From positions 1 through 64,000 of the forward strand of contig JAGCDP010000022.1 of NCBI GenBank assembly GCA_017651065.1: a DNA stretch of 64,000 bases, given 5' to 3'. A program made the position numbers and the translations under genes. Positions 27,791 through 36,735 of the stretch are shown piece by piece; within the stretch, counting starts at the first letter, position 1; each line of letters opens with the position of its first letter. The DNA is from Treponema sp. Lineage in GTDB: Bacteria > Spirochaetota > Spirochaetia > Treponematales > Treponemataceae. The notes under the pieces are model-generated. The model did no database searches. It saw only the letters and a list, made by a program, of their open reading frames with translations, and was not told the DNA's origin.

Positions 27791-30576
27791 TGAATACTCT
27801 AGAATTTCAAAAGAAAGCTATAGATTCTCTTGTGAATAATTTTAAACTCTTATATCCAAAAAAATCTGACACTCTTGATAAAACACCTAAAATCATTCTA
27901 CAAGCTCCCACCGGTAGTGGAAAAACATTTATTACAGAAAGCTTTATTAATGAATTAAATAATCAACCAGATTTTACAGAAGATATAGCTTTTATTTGGA
28001 TTACATTTAGCGATGACCTTGCAATGCAAAGTCGGGATAAATTCCGAGAATATTTTTCTTCTAATCTAAACAACCAACTTCTTACTGTTGATGATTTCTC
28101 AAAAGGGAAACTTGAGAAAAATGATATTCTCTTTACAAACTGGCAAAAATTTAATATTGCAAAAGATAAATTTGATAAACGTTTATTACGTCGACCAGAT
28201 AATGATGAAAGGAAATTAAAAGAAAGCGGGTATTATTATGATGATATTCTTGAAAATACTCATGCAGAAGGTCGTGAAATAATTGTCATAATTGATGAAA
28301 GCCATGCTTATGATTCTAAAAGTGCAAAAGAAATTGTTTTGGAACCAATAAAACCTCGTGTAATTGTAAAGATGTCTGCAACGCCTTTCAAAGATCAAAA
28401 AGATGAAGATGAATTCTACAATCTAAAGGGACGAGAACTTGCAGCCATTGTTTCTGTAAAACGAAAAGATGTAATAGAAGCAGGTCTAATAAAAAAAGAA
28501 ATTCTTGCACAAACAGAAGAAGACATCATCACACACACTGGAGAAGATATTGAAAAACTCCTTCTGAGACTTGCTATCGAAAAGCGTTTACAATTAAAAG
28601 CCGAATGGGAAAGAGTTGGTAAACAAATAAATCCTCTTGTTTTGATTCAACTTCCTGATGATACACAAAAAGATAAGGACAAAGGTCTTGAAACCAAATA
28701 TGAACATTCAAAAAAACTTCTTTTGGAGTTAGGAATTTCAGAAGAAAAGATTGCTTCAAAATTGAATGATTCATATGAAAATATGGAAAGTATTACTAAA
28801 AATGAAAGCACTGTGGATTTTATGTTTTTCAAAGTTGCAGCTGCAACAGGCTGGGATTGCCCTAGAGCACATATTCTTGTTCGATTTCGTGAAATAAAAT
28901 CTGAAAATTTTAATACTCAAACACTCGGAAGAATTCTTCGAATGCCTTTTGTGGATAGTAATTTTTCTAATGAATTATTACAAACTGGTTATCTCTTTAC
29001 AAACTTTCCTCGAAGTGAAATTGGAATGCCAGATGATGTTCACAATGAAAATCGTCCAAAGGTATTTACAGCAAAATTAACACCAGAGACAAAAAAAGAA
29101 TTAGTAAAAAACACAATACTTTCTGGAATTGAAACCATTTTTAATCAGGCAAAAGAAGAAGCCTCTGAAGATAAATCAAAAATAGCACAATTAGAAATAA
29201 TTTGTCATCAAACAATGGATACATTCTCAGCTTCTTTAGAAAAAATGAATTTTGTGACGGATGATATTAAAAATGATAATGATTTATTTGAAAAGACAGA
29301 ACAAGCGATTGAAAATTCGATAAAGACTTTATCGAATCAAATTTCTGATATCACAAAAGATTTTTTTACATTGGAAGATAATGAAACCATTACTGATAAA
29401 GTGATAAAACTTTCTGAAGATATAAAAGAGGTTGCTCTTGATAAATATCCTACACAAATAATATTAGATCCATTTCTTATCAGTGATTTTATTTCTCGAG
29501 CAGATTATGGTGACATAGGCTCTGTTGTAAGCTTTGAGAATTCATTTATTAATTCAATGAATAAATTCTTTGAAATTGATAAATCGAAAATATTAGATTC
29601 AGATTATGCAAAAAAACAACTTGCGAAAAAAGGTGTTGATACAGACTTTTCTCTTACACAAGATATAATGGTAAATGTAAGATTTAAAAGTGAAAATCCA
29701 ATTGAAAATGATAACAGCGGAAAAAACATAAAATATGAAATGTCTGAAAATGATGTTGAACATGAATTTGCCTGGAAGTGTTATGACATTCTTTGTGAAC
29801 AAACTGAAGAAGATGCCAAAATAGGAAACGTTGCCCGTTCTTGGGGAAGTTTCAAAGGGGCGTTGAGAAATTGGTTTAAAAATTATGTTTTCCCTAATGT
29901 TAATCATATAGAGTATTACAAGGTTTTTATAAAAGATGTTCTTAAAGTTGACAGTGTGGTTAGAAGGGCAATTACTCAAAGTTTAAAAGAATATCGGCCT
30001 ATTTTAAATGAATTTATTGCAAAAAGAACAACAGCAGAAGAAAGTGAAAAATCTTTACCGTTTGCAATAAAATCAGAATACTCCTGGACAGATGAGTATG
30101 AACAATATCCAGCGAATCGAAGTATTGTTAATCCCTTTTATCTTAGAAAAGATTACAATGGAAGAGATAACGAAACCGATTTTATAAAATATCTTGAAGA
30201 ATCAAGTGGCGTAAATTGGTGGTTTAAAAACGGAGATAACGGTAAAGATTTTTTTGCAATCAAGTATTATAATTCAATAAAAGGTAAGAATAGTCTTTTT
30301 TACCCTGACTGGATTATAAAACTAGACGATGGTCGAATTTGTATTCTTGATACTAAAAAAGATTTGACTACCGAACAAAAAGAAACAAAAGACAAAGCCG
30401 AGGCCCTATATAATCGAATTCAATATCTCAATAAGAATAGTAAAATAAAATATGTTGGAGGAATTGTTATTAAGGCAAACGGACAATGGTATATTCAATA
30501 TCAAAGAGAATACAAATATAATCCAAATGATCTTAATATATCTGGATGGAAAAGTTTGGCCTGGAATGAAATATAA
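27790..30576 (+). CDS. Type III restriction enzyme (Res) subunit
   Basis: Restriction subunit of 928 residues. Superfamily 2 helicase motifs: Walker A APTGSGKT (39-46), DESH near 169, KMSATPF near 197, and a late QTLGRILRMP. The C-terminal nuclease has PDWIIKLDDGRICILDTK near 839-856, a PD-D/ExK core. With Mod it translocates or slides along DNA and cuts unmethylated sites of foreign DNA. A full-length reading frame suggests the system is functional. The array of inverted repeats begins 33 bp after the stop. Confidence 0.93.
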   Translation: MNTLEFQKKAIDSLVNNFKLLYPKKSDTLDKTPKIILQAPTGSGKTFITESFINELNNQPDFTEDIAFIWITFSDDLAMQSRDKFREYFSSNLNNQLLTVDDFSKGKLEKNDILFTNWQKFNIAKDKFDKRLLRRPDNDERKLKESGYYYDDILENTHAEGREIIVIIDESHAYDSKSAKEIVLEPIKPRVIVKMSATPFKDQKDEDEFYNLKGRELAAIVSVKRKDVIEAGLIKKEILAQTEEDIITHTGEDIEKLLLRLAIEKRLQLKAEWERVGKQINPLVLIQLPDDTQKDKDKGLETKYEHSKKLLLELGISEEKIASKLNDSYENMESITKNESTVDFMFFKVAAATGWDCPRAHILVRFREIKSENFNTQTLGRILRMPFVDSNFSNELLQTGYLFTNFPRSEIGMPDDVHNENRPKVFTAKLTPETKKELVKNTILSGIETIFNQAKEEASEDKSKIAQLEIICHQTMDTFSASLEKMNFVTDDIKNDNDLFEKTEQAIENSIKTLSNQISDITKDFFTLEDNETITDKVIKLSEDIKEVALDKYPTQIILDPFLISDFISRADYGDIGSVVSFENSFINSMNKFFEIDKSKILDSDYAKKQLAKKGVDTDFSLTQDIMVNVRFKSENPIENDNSGKNIKYEMSENDVEHEFAWKCYDILCEQTEEDAKIGNVARSWGSFKGALRNWFKNYVFPNVNHIEYYKVFIKDVLKVDSVVRRAITQSLKEYRPILNEFIAKRTTAEESEKSLPFAIKSEYSWTDEYEQYPANRSIVNPFYLRKDYNGRDNETDFIKYLEESSGVNWWFKNGDNGKDFFAIKYYNSIKGKNSLFYPDWIIKLDDGRICILDTKKDLTTEQKETKDKAEALYNRIQYLNKNSKIKYVGGIVIKANGQWYIQYQREYKYNPNDLNISGWKSLAWNEI

Positions 30577-30608
30577 GATTGGAACAATAATACTAGGGAA
30601 GCTTTTCT

Positions 30609-30864
30609 CCGACTAAATTATGAAATTTAGGCTTTTAGTCGGCAAAAATTGAAAGAGATTTAATTAAATCTGTGTAAAATTCCCGACTAAATGAATGATT
30701 TTGTTTATTTAGTCGGGAATTTTTTTATTGTAGGCTTTATAAAATACATTTTTTTCCCGACTAAATGTCGGTTTTGGATAAATTGGTCGGGAAATTTCCG
30801 AAAAAAGTATAAAAGGGAACCCTTTTTTTCCCGACTAAAACGACTTTTTTATCAGTTTGGTCGG
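30609..30864. repeat. Array of four inverted-repeat units with exact 74-bp period
   Basis: Each unit is a 34-bp palindrome that begins CCGACTAAA and ends TTTAGTCGG or TTTGGTCGG, at 30609-30642, 30683-30716, 30757-30790 and 30831-30864, with 40-bp A+T-rich spacers. Starts and ends are all 74 bp apart. Unit 2 extends to 13-bp perfect arms; in units 3 and 4 one arm base has changed so that the RNA stem keeps a G-U pair. Confidence 0.9.
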
Positions 30865-30964
30865 GGTTTTTAAGGGGTGGAACCCCTTAGGAGAGGGGGT
30901 AGCGGAAAAGACCGGAGCGAGCGAATGCGAGTGAGGACTTTGGAGCGAGGGGCAGGCGCCCCTA

Positions 30965-30993
30965 TTTTCAATCCTTTTTATTTCTACTATAAT
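30965..30993 (+). promoter_or_regulatory. proS promoter, near-leaderless
   Basis: TTTTCA, 17 bp, TATAAT (30988-30993), with only 9 nt to the ATG at 31003 and no Shine-Dalgarno. Confidence 0.5.
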
Positions 30994-31002
30994 ATCCCCA
31001 TT

Positions 31003-32757
31003 ATGAAAGCATCTAATTTTATTATCTGGACGCTGCGTGAGGCGCCTAATGACGCTGTTATTGCCAGTCATCAGTTGATGATGCGCGCAGGACTTATCCG
31101 TAAGCTTGGAAACGGACTTTATTCTTATATGCCTATGGGACTTAAGGCATTCCGTAAGGTAGAAAAAATTATTCGTGAAGAACTGGACAAAGCCGGTATG
31201 CTTGAAATGAAGCCTACTGTTATTCAGCCCGGTGAAATCTGGAAGGAAAGTGGCCGCTGGGAAAAAATGGGACCCGAAATGCTCAAGCCGCAGAATCGTG
31301 GTGGCCAGGATATGGTTGTTTCTCCTACTGCAGAAGAAGCCTTTACTGCTCTGGTTCGTGATGCCCTTGATTCTTACAAGCAGCTTCCTTTTACATTGTA
31401 TCAGATTAATACTAAATATCGTGATGAAATCCGTCCGCGCTATGGCGTTATGAGAGGACGCGAATTTACAATGATGGACGCCTACTCGTTTGATAAAGAC
31501 CAGACAGATCTGGACGAATCTTACAACAAGGCTGCAGCTGCTTACCGCCGTATCTTTAAGCGCATGGGGCTGGAAACTATTTCTGTTCGTGCAGATACTG
31601 GTGCTATGGGTGGTTCTGGTTCTGAAGAATTCATGGTAGAAAGCGAAGTAGGTGACGATACACTTATTCTTTGTCCTGGCTGTAAATATGCTGCAAACGT
31701 AGAAAAAGCCAGCTGCCGCGACGACGTTGCCCTTGGTGCAGACGGAAAACCACAGGCTGCTACAACTGCTGCTGTTGAAGAGATTCCTACTCCAAATGTT
31801 CGCACAATCGAAGAACTGAGCGAGTTCCTTAAGACAACTCCACAGGCATTTATTAAGACTCTTATTTACAAGGTAGAAAATCCTGGTGTTGAGCTTGAAG
31901 GTGACTTTGTTGCTGTTTGTATTCGCGGCGACCTTGATGTAAACGAAGCTAAATTGTGTGCTCTTCTTAAAGCCAGCTCTGTTGAACTTGCAGAAGAAGC
32001 TGATGTTGTTCGCATTACAGACGCTCCTGTTGGTTTTGCAGGCCCTGTAAACTTAAAGAAAGCACAGGTTATTGCAGATAAAACTGTAATGACAATGCAC
32101 GACGCTGTAACCGGTGGTCTTAAAAAAGATGTTCACTTTATTCATGTTGAACCAGGCCGCGACTTTACTCCGTTTATGACTGCCGATGTTCGCGTTGTAA
32201 AACCTGGAGATATTTGTCCTGAATGTGGCGGAACCTTCTACTCTAAAAAAGGTAACGAGCTTGGTCATATCTTTAAGCTTGGAACAAAATATACTCAGAG
32301 CATGAACGTAACTTACCTTGACGTTAGCGGAAAGCCTGTTACTCCTGTTATGGGCTGCTACGGAATTGGTGTAGACCGTACTCTTGCAAGTATTATTGAA
32401 GGTCACCACGACGACAAGGGAATTATCTGGCCAATGAGTGTTGCTCCATTCCAGGTTGCAGTTATTCCTGTTATGTACAAAGACAAAATGAAGGAAGTTG
32501 CAGACAAGCTTTATGATGAACTTACTGCAGCCGGTATAGAAGTTCTTCTTGATGACCGCAACGAACGCCCAGGTGTTAAGTTTACAGACTCTGAACTTTT
32601 GGGTTATCCAATTCGTATTGTTGTTGGCGACAAGAATCTTCCAAATGTTGAATTAAAGCTTCGCACTGCAGAGGCTCCAGAGCTTGTACCAGCTGAACAG
32701 GCTGCTGCTAAAGCAATTGAAATTGTAAAAGCAGAAATGGATAAGTTGAACGGATAA
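31003..32757 (+). CDS. proS: Prolyl-tRNA synthetase, bacterial type with editing insertion
   Basis: Charges tRNA-Pro with proline; cytoplasmic, 584 residues, the usual bacterial length. Class II motifs are present: motif 1 (MPMGLKAFRKVEKIIREELDKAGM), motif 2 (YRDEIRPRYGVMRGREFTMMDAYSF), and motif 3 (GCYGIGVDRTLASIIE). A YbaK-like editing domain lies between motifs 2 and 3 (about 230-400). The C-terminal anticodon-binding domain ends the protein. The start is 31003 (MKASNFIIWTLREAP); the frame is open upstream but that region is non-coding repeat DNA. Confidence 0.95.
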   Translation: MKASNFIIWTLREAPNDAVIASHQLMMRAGLIRKLGNGLYSYMPMGLKAFRKVEKIIREELDKAGMLEMKPTVIQPGEIWKESGRWEKMGPEMLKPQNRGGQDMVVSPTAEEAFTALVRDALDSYKQLPFTLYQINTKYRDEIRPRYGVMRGREFTMMDAYSFDKDQTDLDESYNKAAAAYRRIFKRMGLETISVRADTGAMGGSGSEEFMVESEVGDDTLILCPGCKYAANVEKASCRDDVALGADGKPQAATTAAVEEIPTPNVRTIEELSEFLKTTPQAFIKTLIYKVENPGVELEGDFVAVCIRGDLDVNEAKLCALLKASSVELAEEADVVRITDAPVGFAGPVNLKKAQVIADKTVMTMHDAVTGGLKKDVHFIHVEPGRDFTPFMTADVRVVKPGDICPECGGTFYSKKGNELGHIFKLGTKYTQSMNVTYLDVSGKPVTPVMGCYGIGVDRTLASIIEGHHDDKGIIWPMSVAPFQVAVIPVMYKDKMKEVADKLYDELTAAGIEVLLDDRNERPGVKFTDSELLGYPIRIVVGDKNLPNVELKLRTAEAPELVPAEQAAAKAIEIVKAEMDKLNG

Positions 32758-32761
32758 AACT

Positions 32762-33823
32762 ATGAAAAAACTGATTTTAATAATGACATTGGTTCTTGGA
32801 GGTGCGCTTGCTTTTGCTCTTCCAGGCTTTACTCCATTTGTACCAGATACAGCCGGAGAATATGTTTATTACCGCGACTATTCTTTTGAACGCGAAAGCT
32901 ATGTCGGCCTTTTGAGTTATGATGAGACATCGTATCAGATCCGCTATTACGCACCTGCAGACCGCGAGCTTGGTTTACCTGAATTGAATCTGGCACTTCT
33001 TTTTTCAGTTAATCCTGAATCTTCTTTCATGGATATGACCGGTGAAAGAATTATTACAGATGTTGATCCATATGGCGACGATGTTGATATTTTGAATTAT
33101 CTGCACGACCTGCTTTATGAATTTTCTTCACGCCGCATTAAGCTTGATGAACTTGCAGGAAGCGAAGTTTTTTCTAGCCAGGAATTTGAGCAGTTTGGCG
33201 GAAAAGTAACAATGTGCTTTGACAGCATGATTCCTCTTTTTAATCTTAAGCAGATTCTTGGTCCTGCAAATGAGATGCTTTTTTCTTGCGTTACATTCGG
33301 CCGCCTTTTGAGTTCAGAAGACAAATCTTTTGATAACTTTAAGGGTTTTGTTCCTGCTAAGGAATATCACGCACCAACAAAAACAAAGATTAAGGGAAAA
33401 TCAAAGAAGTATAAGCTCGAAGACGGACAGCAGATTACACTTGATTCAAACTGGACTCAGGAAATGGAAAATATGTGGATGTATGGCGAAGAAGCCTTTA
33501 TATCTATTGCATCTATTCCTCAGTATTTTGAAGATCAGGCAATGAATGATTTGTATGTTTTGCGCCGTATTCTTGAAAGCACAGACGGTTCATATACAGA
33601 CATTGAAAATGCTGAATTTACTTTTGATGTAAAAAATTTCCGAATCAGAGTAATAACACATGTATCTCAGCCGGAAGACAAACAGGTTGTTTATGTTGTA
33701 AAACAGATAACAACAAACCCTTCAAAAAAAGTAAACAGCTATCTTGCACTTTCTGCATATGAAGACAGCTATCTTGCAAAGAGCAGTTATTACACTAAAT
33801 TGTTGAAATCTTTTAAAGACTAA
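32762..33823 (+). CDS. Exported hypothetical protein
   Basis: A protein of 353 residues with a clear signal peptide (MKKLILIMTLVLGGALAFA, cleavage after AFA likely). The mature part is mixed alpha/beta with many tyrosines and acidic residues and no recognised motif. It starts 4 bp after the proS stop, so it is probably co-transcribed. It overlaps the convergent GerMN gene by 11 bp. Periplasmic location is inferred; the function is unknown. Confidence 0.75.
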   Translation: MKKLILIMTLVLGGALAFALPGFTPFVPDTAGEYVYYRDYSFERESYVGLLSYDETSYQIRYYAPADRELGLPELNLALLFSVNPESSFMDMTGERIITDVDPYGDDVDILNYLHDLLYEFSSRRIKLDELAGSEVFSSQEFEQFGGKVTMCFDSMIPLFNLKQILGPANEMLFSCVTFGRLLSSEDKSFDNFKGFVPAKEYHAPTKTKIKGKSKKYKLEDGQQITLDSNWTQEMENMWMYGEEAFISIASIPQYFEDQAMNDLYVLRRILESTDGSYTDIENAEFTFDVKNFRIRVITHVSQPEDKQVVYVVKQITTNPSKKVNSYLALSAYEDSYLAKSSYYTKLLKSFKD

Positions 33824-34616
33824 ACGAAGTTCTTGAAAGCGGAGAGCCTATCCACTGGCCTTCGCTTCCAAGGTAATCCTTTTTCTGACCTTCAATCAAA
33901 AACTGAACAGAATTAACTGTAGAAAAAGTTGTGGCAGTATATACAATCTGCATTAACTGTGCAGTATAACCTTCTACACCGTTCGTATTAAATTCAAAAG
34001 AATCATTAAAATCAAGATAAGCAACTCCGTCTGAAACGCGAGCTCCAAGCAGCTTTGTTCCTGTTGGAATGAGCGAAATACACTCTCGTTCTTCTGATTT
34101 TGTTGTGTCCGGGCCTGCAATTACTGCTTTAATTGCTGTTGTAAGCGGAGAATCATTTTTTGCAACCTTGCGTTTTACAATTTTGCGGTTGATTGAGCCG
34201 TCTGCATCAATTTCTACAAAGCAAAGCTGAAGTTCTGTATATGCATTTTGAACAGGTTTCTTTTCTTCGGCTGGTTTTTTAGTTTCGGCAGGCTGCTGTT
34301 CCTGTTTTTGTTCAGTTTTTTCCTGTGTGGCTGCCGGTTCCTGTGGTTTTGTGGCAGGAGTCTGTGGTTCAACCTTTATAACAACTTCATCAGATTCCGG
34401 TGCAAGCGGAATTTTTACAGTTTCCTTTTCGCTTGGAGTGTGATTTTCTACAAATTCAGGTGTAGAACCGAATACGCGTTCAAAAAATCTGGTTTCCTTA
34501 AGATTTGTAAGGATTGAATCCTTTTTTACAAGGAAAAAAATGAAAATAATGAGAATTGCTAAAATTATGCAGGCTAATGTAAGGCCTGTTTTTTTCTTTG
34601 AACTTTTATCTGCCAT
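33813..34616 (-). CDS. GerMN-domain protein, membrane anchored
   Basis: A 267-residue protein with an N-terminal transmembrane helix (about 9-29), a Pro/Glu/Gln/Lys-rich linker (55-120) and a C-terminal GerMN domain (about 125-267: ELQLCFVEIDADGSINRKIVKRKV.. GVAYLDFNDSFE.. SVQFLIEG). GerMN domains are found in spore germination proteins but also widely in exported envelope proteins of non-sporulating bacteria. It lies 7 bp after the NAD(P)HX repair gene. Confidence 0.82.
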   Translation of the reverse strand: MADKSSKKKTGLTLACIILAILIIFIFFLVKKDSILTNLKETRFFERVFGSTPEFVENHTPSEKETVKIPLAPESDEVVIKVEPQTPATKPQEPAATQEKTEQKQEQQPAETKKPAEEKKPVQNAYTELQLCFVEIDADGSINRKIVKRKVAKNDSPLTTAIKAVIAGPDTTKSEERECISLIPTGTKLLGARVSDGVAYLDFNDSFEFNTNGVEGYTAQLMQIVYTATTFSTVNSVQFLIEGQKKDYLGSEGQWIGSPLSRTSFSL

Positions 34617-34623
34617 ATTTTGA

Positions 34624-36102
34624 TTATCGGCAAAGTTTTAAAGGGGTTAAGTCATATGCGTCGCTGCCATGCTTTTTTCCGGCTAAGGCGTGGGCTTCGC
34701 AGGCAGAAATAGCGGCATCTTTTGCAGTGTAGCCTTGTGCAAGCAACGAGGCAATCATACCGGCAAGGGCGTCTCCGCTGCCACCTTTTGCAAGGCTTGG
34801 ACTTCCGTCGCTTATAATGTAGATTTGTCCACCTCTGACAATAAAAGTATTTGCGCTTTTTATTACAAGAGTTGCATTTGGAAAGAGGCTGTTTATTTTT
34901 TGCCCCAAAAGGATTTTAATTTGAGGGTCTTCTGTAAGGGTTTCTACAGAAATCTGGCCCATTTGTTTTGGGAAAATCTTAAGACTTTTGCAAAAACGGT
35001 AAAATTCTAAAATGTGAGGGGTTAAAATTATGCGGGCGTTTGCTTTTGCCTGGATTTTTTGCAAAAAGTTGATAAAGTTTTCATTCCCAAAGACTCCAGC
35101 ATCAAAAACAACGGCCGGATTCTTGTTAGCAGAAGATTTAATCCAGGTGGAAATCTGTTCTAATGCACAGGTAAGGCTTTTTTCCAGGCCAGGGCCACAG
35201 ACAATACAGTTGGTTTTTGCCGGAATTACAGGACTTATCATAAGTTCCGGAGAAATTTTAAACTGCTTAAGGTTTGAATGTTCAAGTTCTATAAGACTTG
35301 TAAGTCCGCTTCCAAAATTCATTGCTGCTGTGGCGCTGATTATAGCAGCCCCGGATTTTTCTCCTGCAAAGACTGCTGTATGACCGTAGGTTCCTTTGTG
35401 TGCGGCTTTATTTTTGCGCATTGGCAGCTTAAGGTCTTGTGGCTCAACAAGATGGATATGTGGTGCTGCAAGCATAACATTTTCAAAAAGAGAACGTTCT
35501 AGACCAAGGTTTGCAACAATTATATTACCAGACATGGCTTTGGCCTTGTCGCTATAAAGGGCAAGCTTTTGTTCTCCCATTGTAAGAGTGTAGCTGGCAT
35601 TAAAAGCAAGCCCGGAAGAAATATCGCAGGCTATTCTAAGAGCCTGGGCTTTGTTTGCAGCTTCTAAAATTTTAAGGACCTGTGGAGCAAGCTGACCTTT
35701 AAAACCTGTTCCATAAAGGCAGTCTACAATGATAAGTCCACAAGGCTGTGGTTTTTCGTATTCGTTTAAAAGTTCCAGAAGTGCTTTTTTTGTAATAAAA
35801 GGAATGCCCATTTTCTTGCACATTGTGTACTGGGCTTTGGCTTCTGCTGCCACCGGGGCTTCAAGAGTAAAAATCAGGGGCTCGAGTTCGCCCTTAATCA
35901 GTCTTGCAAGAGCATAACCGTCACCGCCATTGTTGCCTTTACCGCAAAGAATAAGGCATTTGGTCTGGCCGGCAGATTTTTTTTCAAGTATAAGATTTTT
36001 TAAGGCAAGTGCGGCATTTTCCATCATTATAAAATCAGGAAAGCCGAACTTTTGTTTTGCGAGTGCTTCTAATTGCGAAGGATTGTCAAAGACTTTCTGC
36101 AT
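34624..36102 (-). CDS. nnr: Bifunctional NAD(P)H-hydrate epimerase/ADP-dependent dehydratase
   Basis: Repairs hydrated NADH and NADPH. The N-terminal ~200 residues are the YjeF_N epimerase (LILCGKGNNGGDGYALARLI); the C-terminal ~270 are the ribokinase-like dehydratase (HKGTYGHTAVFAGEKSGAAIISATAAMNFGSGL, and GSPSLAKGGSGDALAGMIASLLAQG near the end). Both halves look complete in 492 residues. It shares one base with the upstream pgsA stop, so it is in the pgsA operon. Confidence 0.93.
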   Translation of the reverse strand: MQKVFDNPSQLEALAKQKFGFPDFIMMENAALALKNLILEKKSAGQTKCLILCGKGNNGGDGYALARLIKGELEPLIFTLEAPVAAEAKAQYTMCKKMGIPFITKKALLELLNEYEKPQPCGLIIVDCLYGTGFKGQLAPQVLKILEAANKAQALRIACDISSGLAFNASYTLTMGEQKLALYSDKAKAMSGNIIVANLGLERSLFENVMLAAPHIHLVEPQDLKLPMRKNKAAHKGTYGHTAVFAGEKSGAAIISATAAMNFGSGLTSLIELEHSNLKQFKISPELMISPVIPAKTNCIVCGPGLEKSLTCALEQISTWIKSSANKNPAVVFDAGVFGNENFINFLQKIQAKANARIILTPHILEFYRFCKSLKIFPKQMGQISVETLTEDPQIKILLGQKINSLFPNATLVIKSANTFIVRGGQIYIISDGSPSLAKGGSGDALAGMIASLLAQGYTAKDAAISACEAHALAGKKHGSDAYDLTPLKLCR

Positions 36103-36695
36103 TATTCCTTAATTGTCTTTCCAAAATGAATCAAATAATCTGTAAATGAAACGTAGCTCAAAATAAGTGAAAGAACAAAAAGGCAGATTGCTATGATTCT
36201 AAGTGTTCCAAAGCATTCTGGTACGCAATCAAGGCGAACGAGTGTTTCAAGGAACAATGCATAAAAACCAGAAACTACATAAGAAACAGTTTTGATTTTT
36301 CCACCCTTACGAGCTGCAATTGCAATGCCTTTTTTAGCTGCAACCATGCGCAGGAAGGTCTGTCCCATTTCGCGGTACATAATCAGAATAAAAACAAAAA
36401 TAGGAGTATAACCTCCAAGGCTGCCTGTAGAGAACATAAGACTTGCAAATGTTGTCATATGAAGAATTACATCGGCAAAAGGATCAAAAATCTTTCCAAA
36501 ATCGCTTACTTCGTTGTGTTTGCGGGCATAGTGACCATCCAAAAAGTCGGTAAATTCAGCAAAACACAAAAGCGGAATAGCAACTAAAAGCGAAAGTTTT
36601 GTAAAAGCCCCTGTCCAGATTGGAATAAAATATAATATAAAAAATATAGGCGCAAAAAGAATGCGTGTAAGTGTAAATCCGTTTGAAGTTTTCAT
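36102..36695 (-). CDS. pgsA: CDP-diacylglycerol-glycerol-3-phosphate phosphatidyltransferase
   Basis: Inner-membrane enzyme of phospholipid synthesis, 197 residues with several hydrophobic helices. The complete CDP-alcohol phosphotransferase signature is present: D50, D53-G54, A57-R58, G67, D71, D75. It forms phosphatidylglycerol phosphate from CDP-diacylglycerol; another polar alcohol as acceptor is possible in this family. The promoter is close to consensus and its -10 ends 6 nt before the ATG. Confidence 0.9.
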   Translation of the reverse strand: MKTSNGFTLTRILFAPIFFILYFIPIWTGAFTKLSLLVAIPLLCFAEFTDFLDGHYARKHNEVSDFGKIFDPFADVILHMTTFASLMFSTGSLGGYTPIFVFILIMYREMGQTFLRMVAAKKGIAIAARKGGKIKTVSYVVSGFYALFLETLVRLDCVPECFGTLRIIAICLFVLSLILSYVSFTDYLIHFGKTIKE

Positions 36696-36701
36696 AGGTT
36701 A

Positions 36702-36730
36702 ATTATCGCTAATCGGTAGATAAAAGTCAA
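36702..36730 (-). promoter_or_regulatory. pgsA promoter, leaderless geometry
   Basis: Minus strand TTGACT (36730-36725), 17 bp, GATAAT (36707-36702), 6 nt, ATG at 36695. No Shine-Dalgarno fits in the leader. Confidence 0.7.
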
Positions 36731-36735
36731 CCGAG

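Larger units (their letters stand above)
30577..31002. other. 426-bp gene-free region: repeat array, G-rich hairpins and proS promoter
   Basis: Holds four tandem 74-bp units (separate entry), a hairpin AAGGGGT/ACCCCTT (about 30871-30887), a GGAGCGAGCGAATGCGAG segment and GGGGC/GCCCC. A 60-codon reading frame at 30691-30873 lies wholly over the repeats and is not considered a gene. Confidence 0.7.

Noticed and set aside
30609..30864. CRISPR array or integron attC cluster
   Set aside because: The repeated parts are palindromes with variable centres and no constant repeat of CRISPR type, no cas genes are nearby, and the ends lack the RYYYAAC/GTTRRRY core of attC sites. No integrase or cassettes are seen.
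30691..30873. 60-codon reading frame over the repeat array
   Set aside because: It covers the palindromes, lacks a ribosome binding site, and the 74-bp period is not a multiple of three, so the repeats are not coding.
30877..31002. Longer proS reading frame
   Set aside because: The extra 42 codons are over G-rich repeat DNA and precede the -10 box.
34617..34628. Leaderless promoter for the GerMN gene (GATAAT, 6 nt before ATG)
   Set aside because: The box overlaps the stop of the upstream co-directional nnr gene, and the 7-bp gap favours simple operon coupling.
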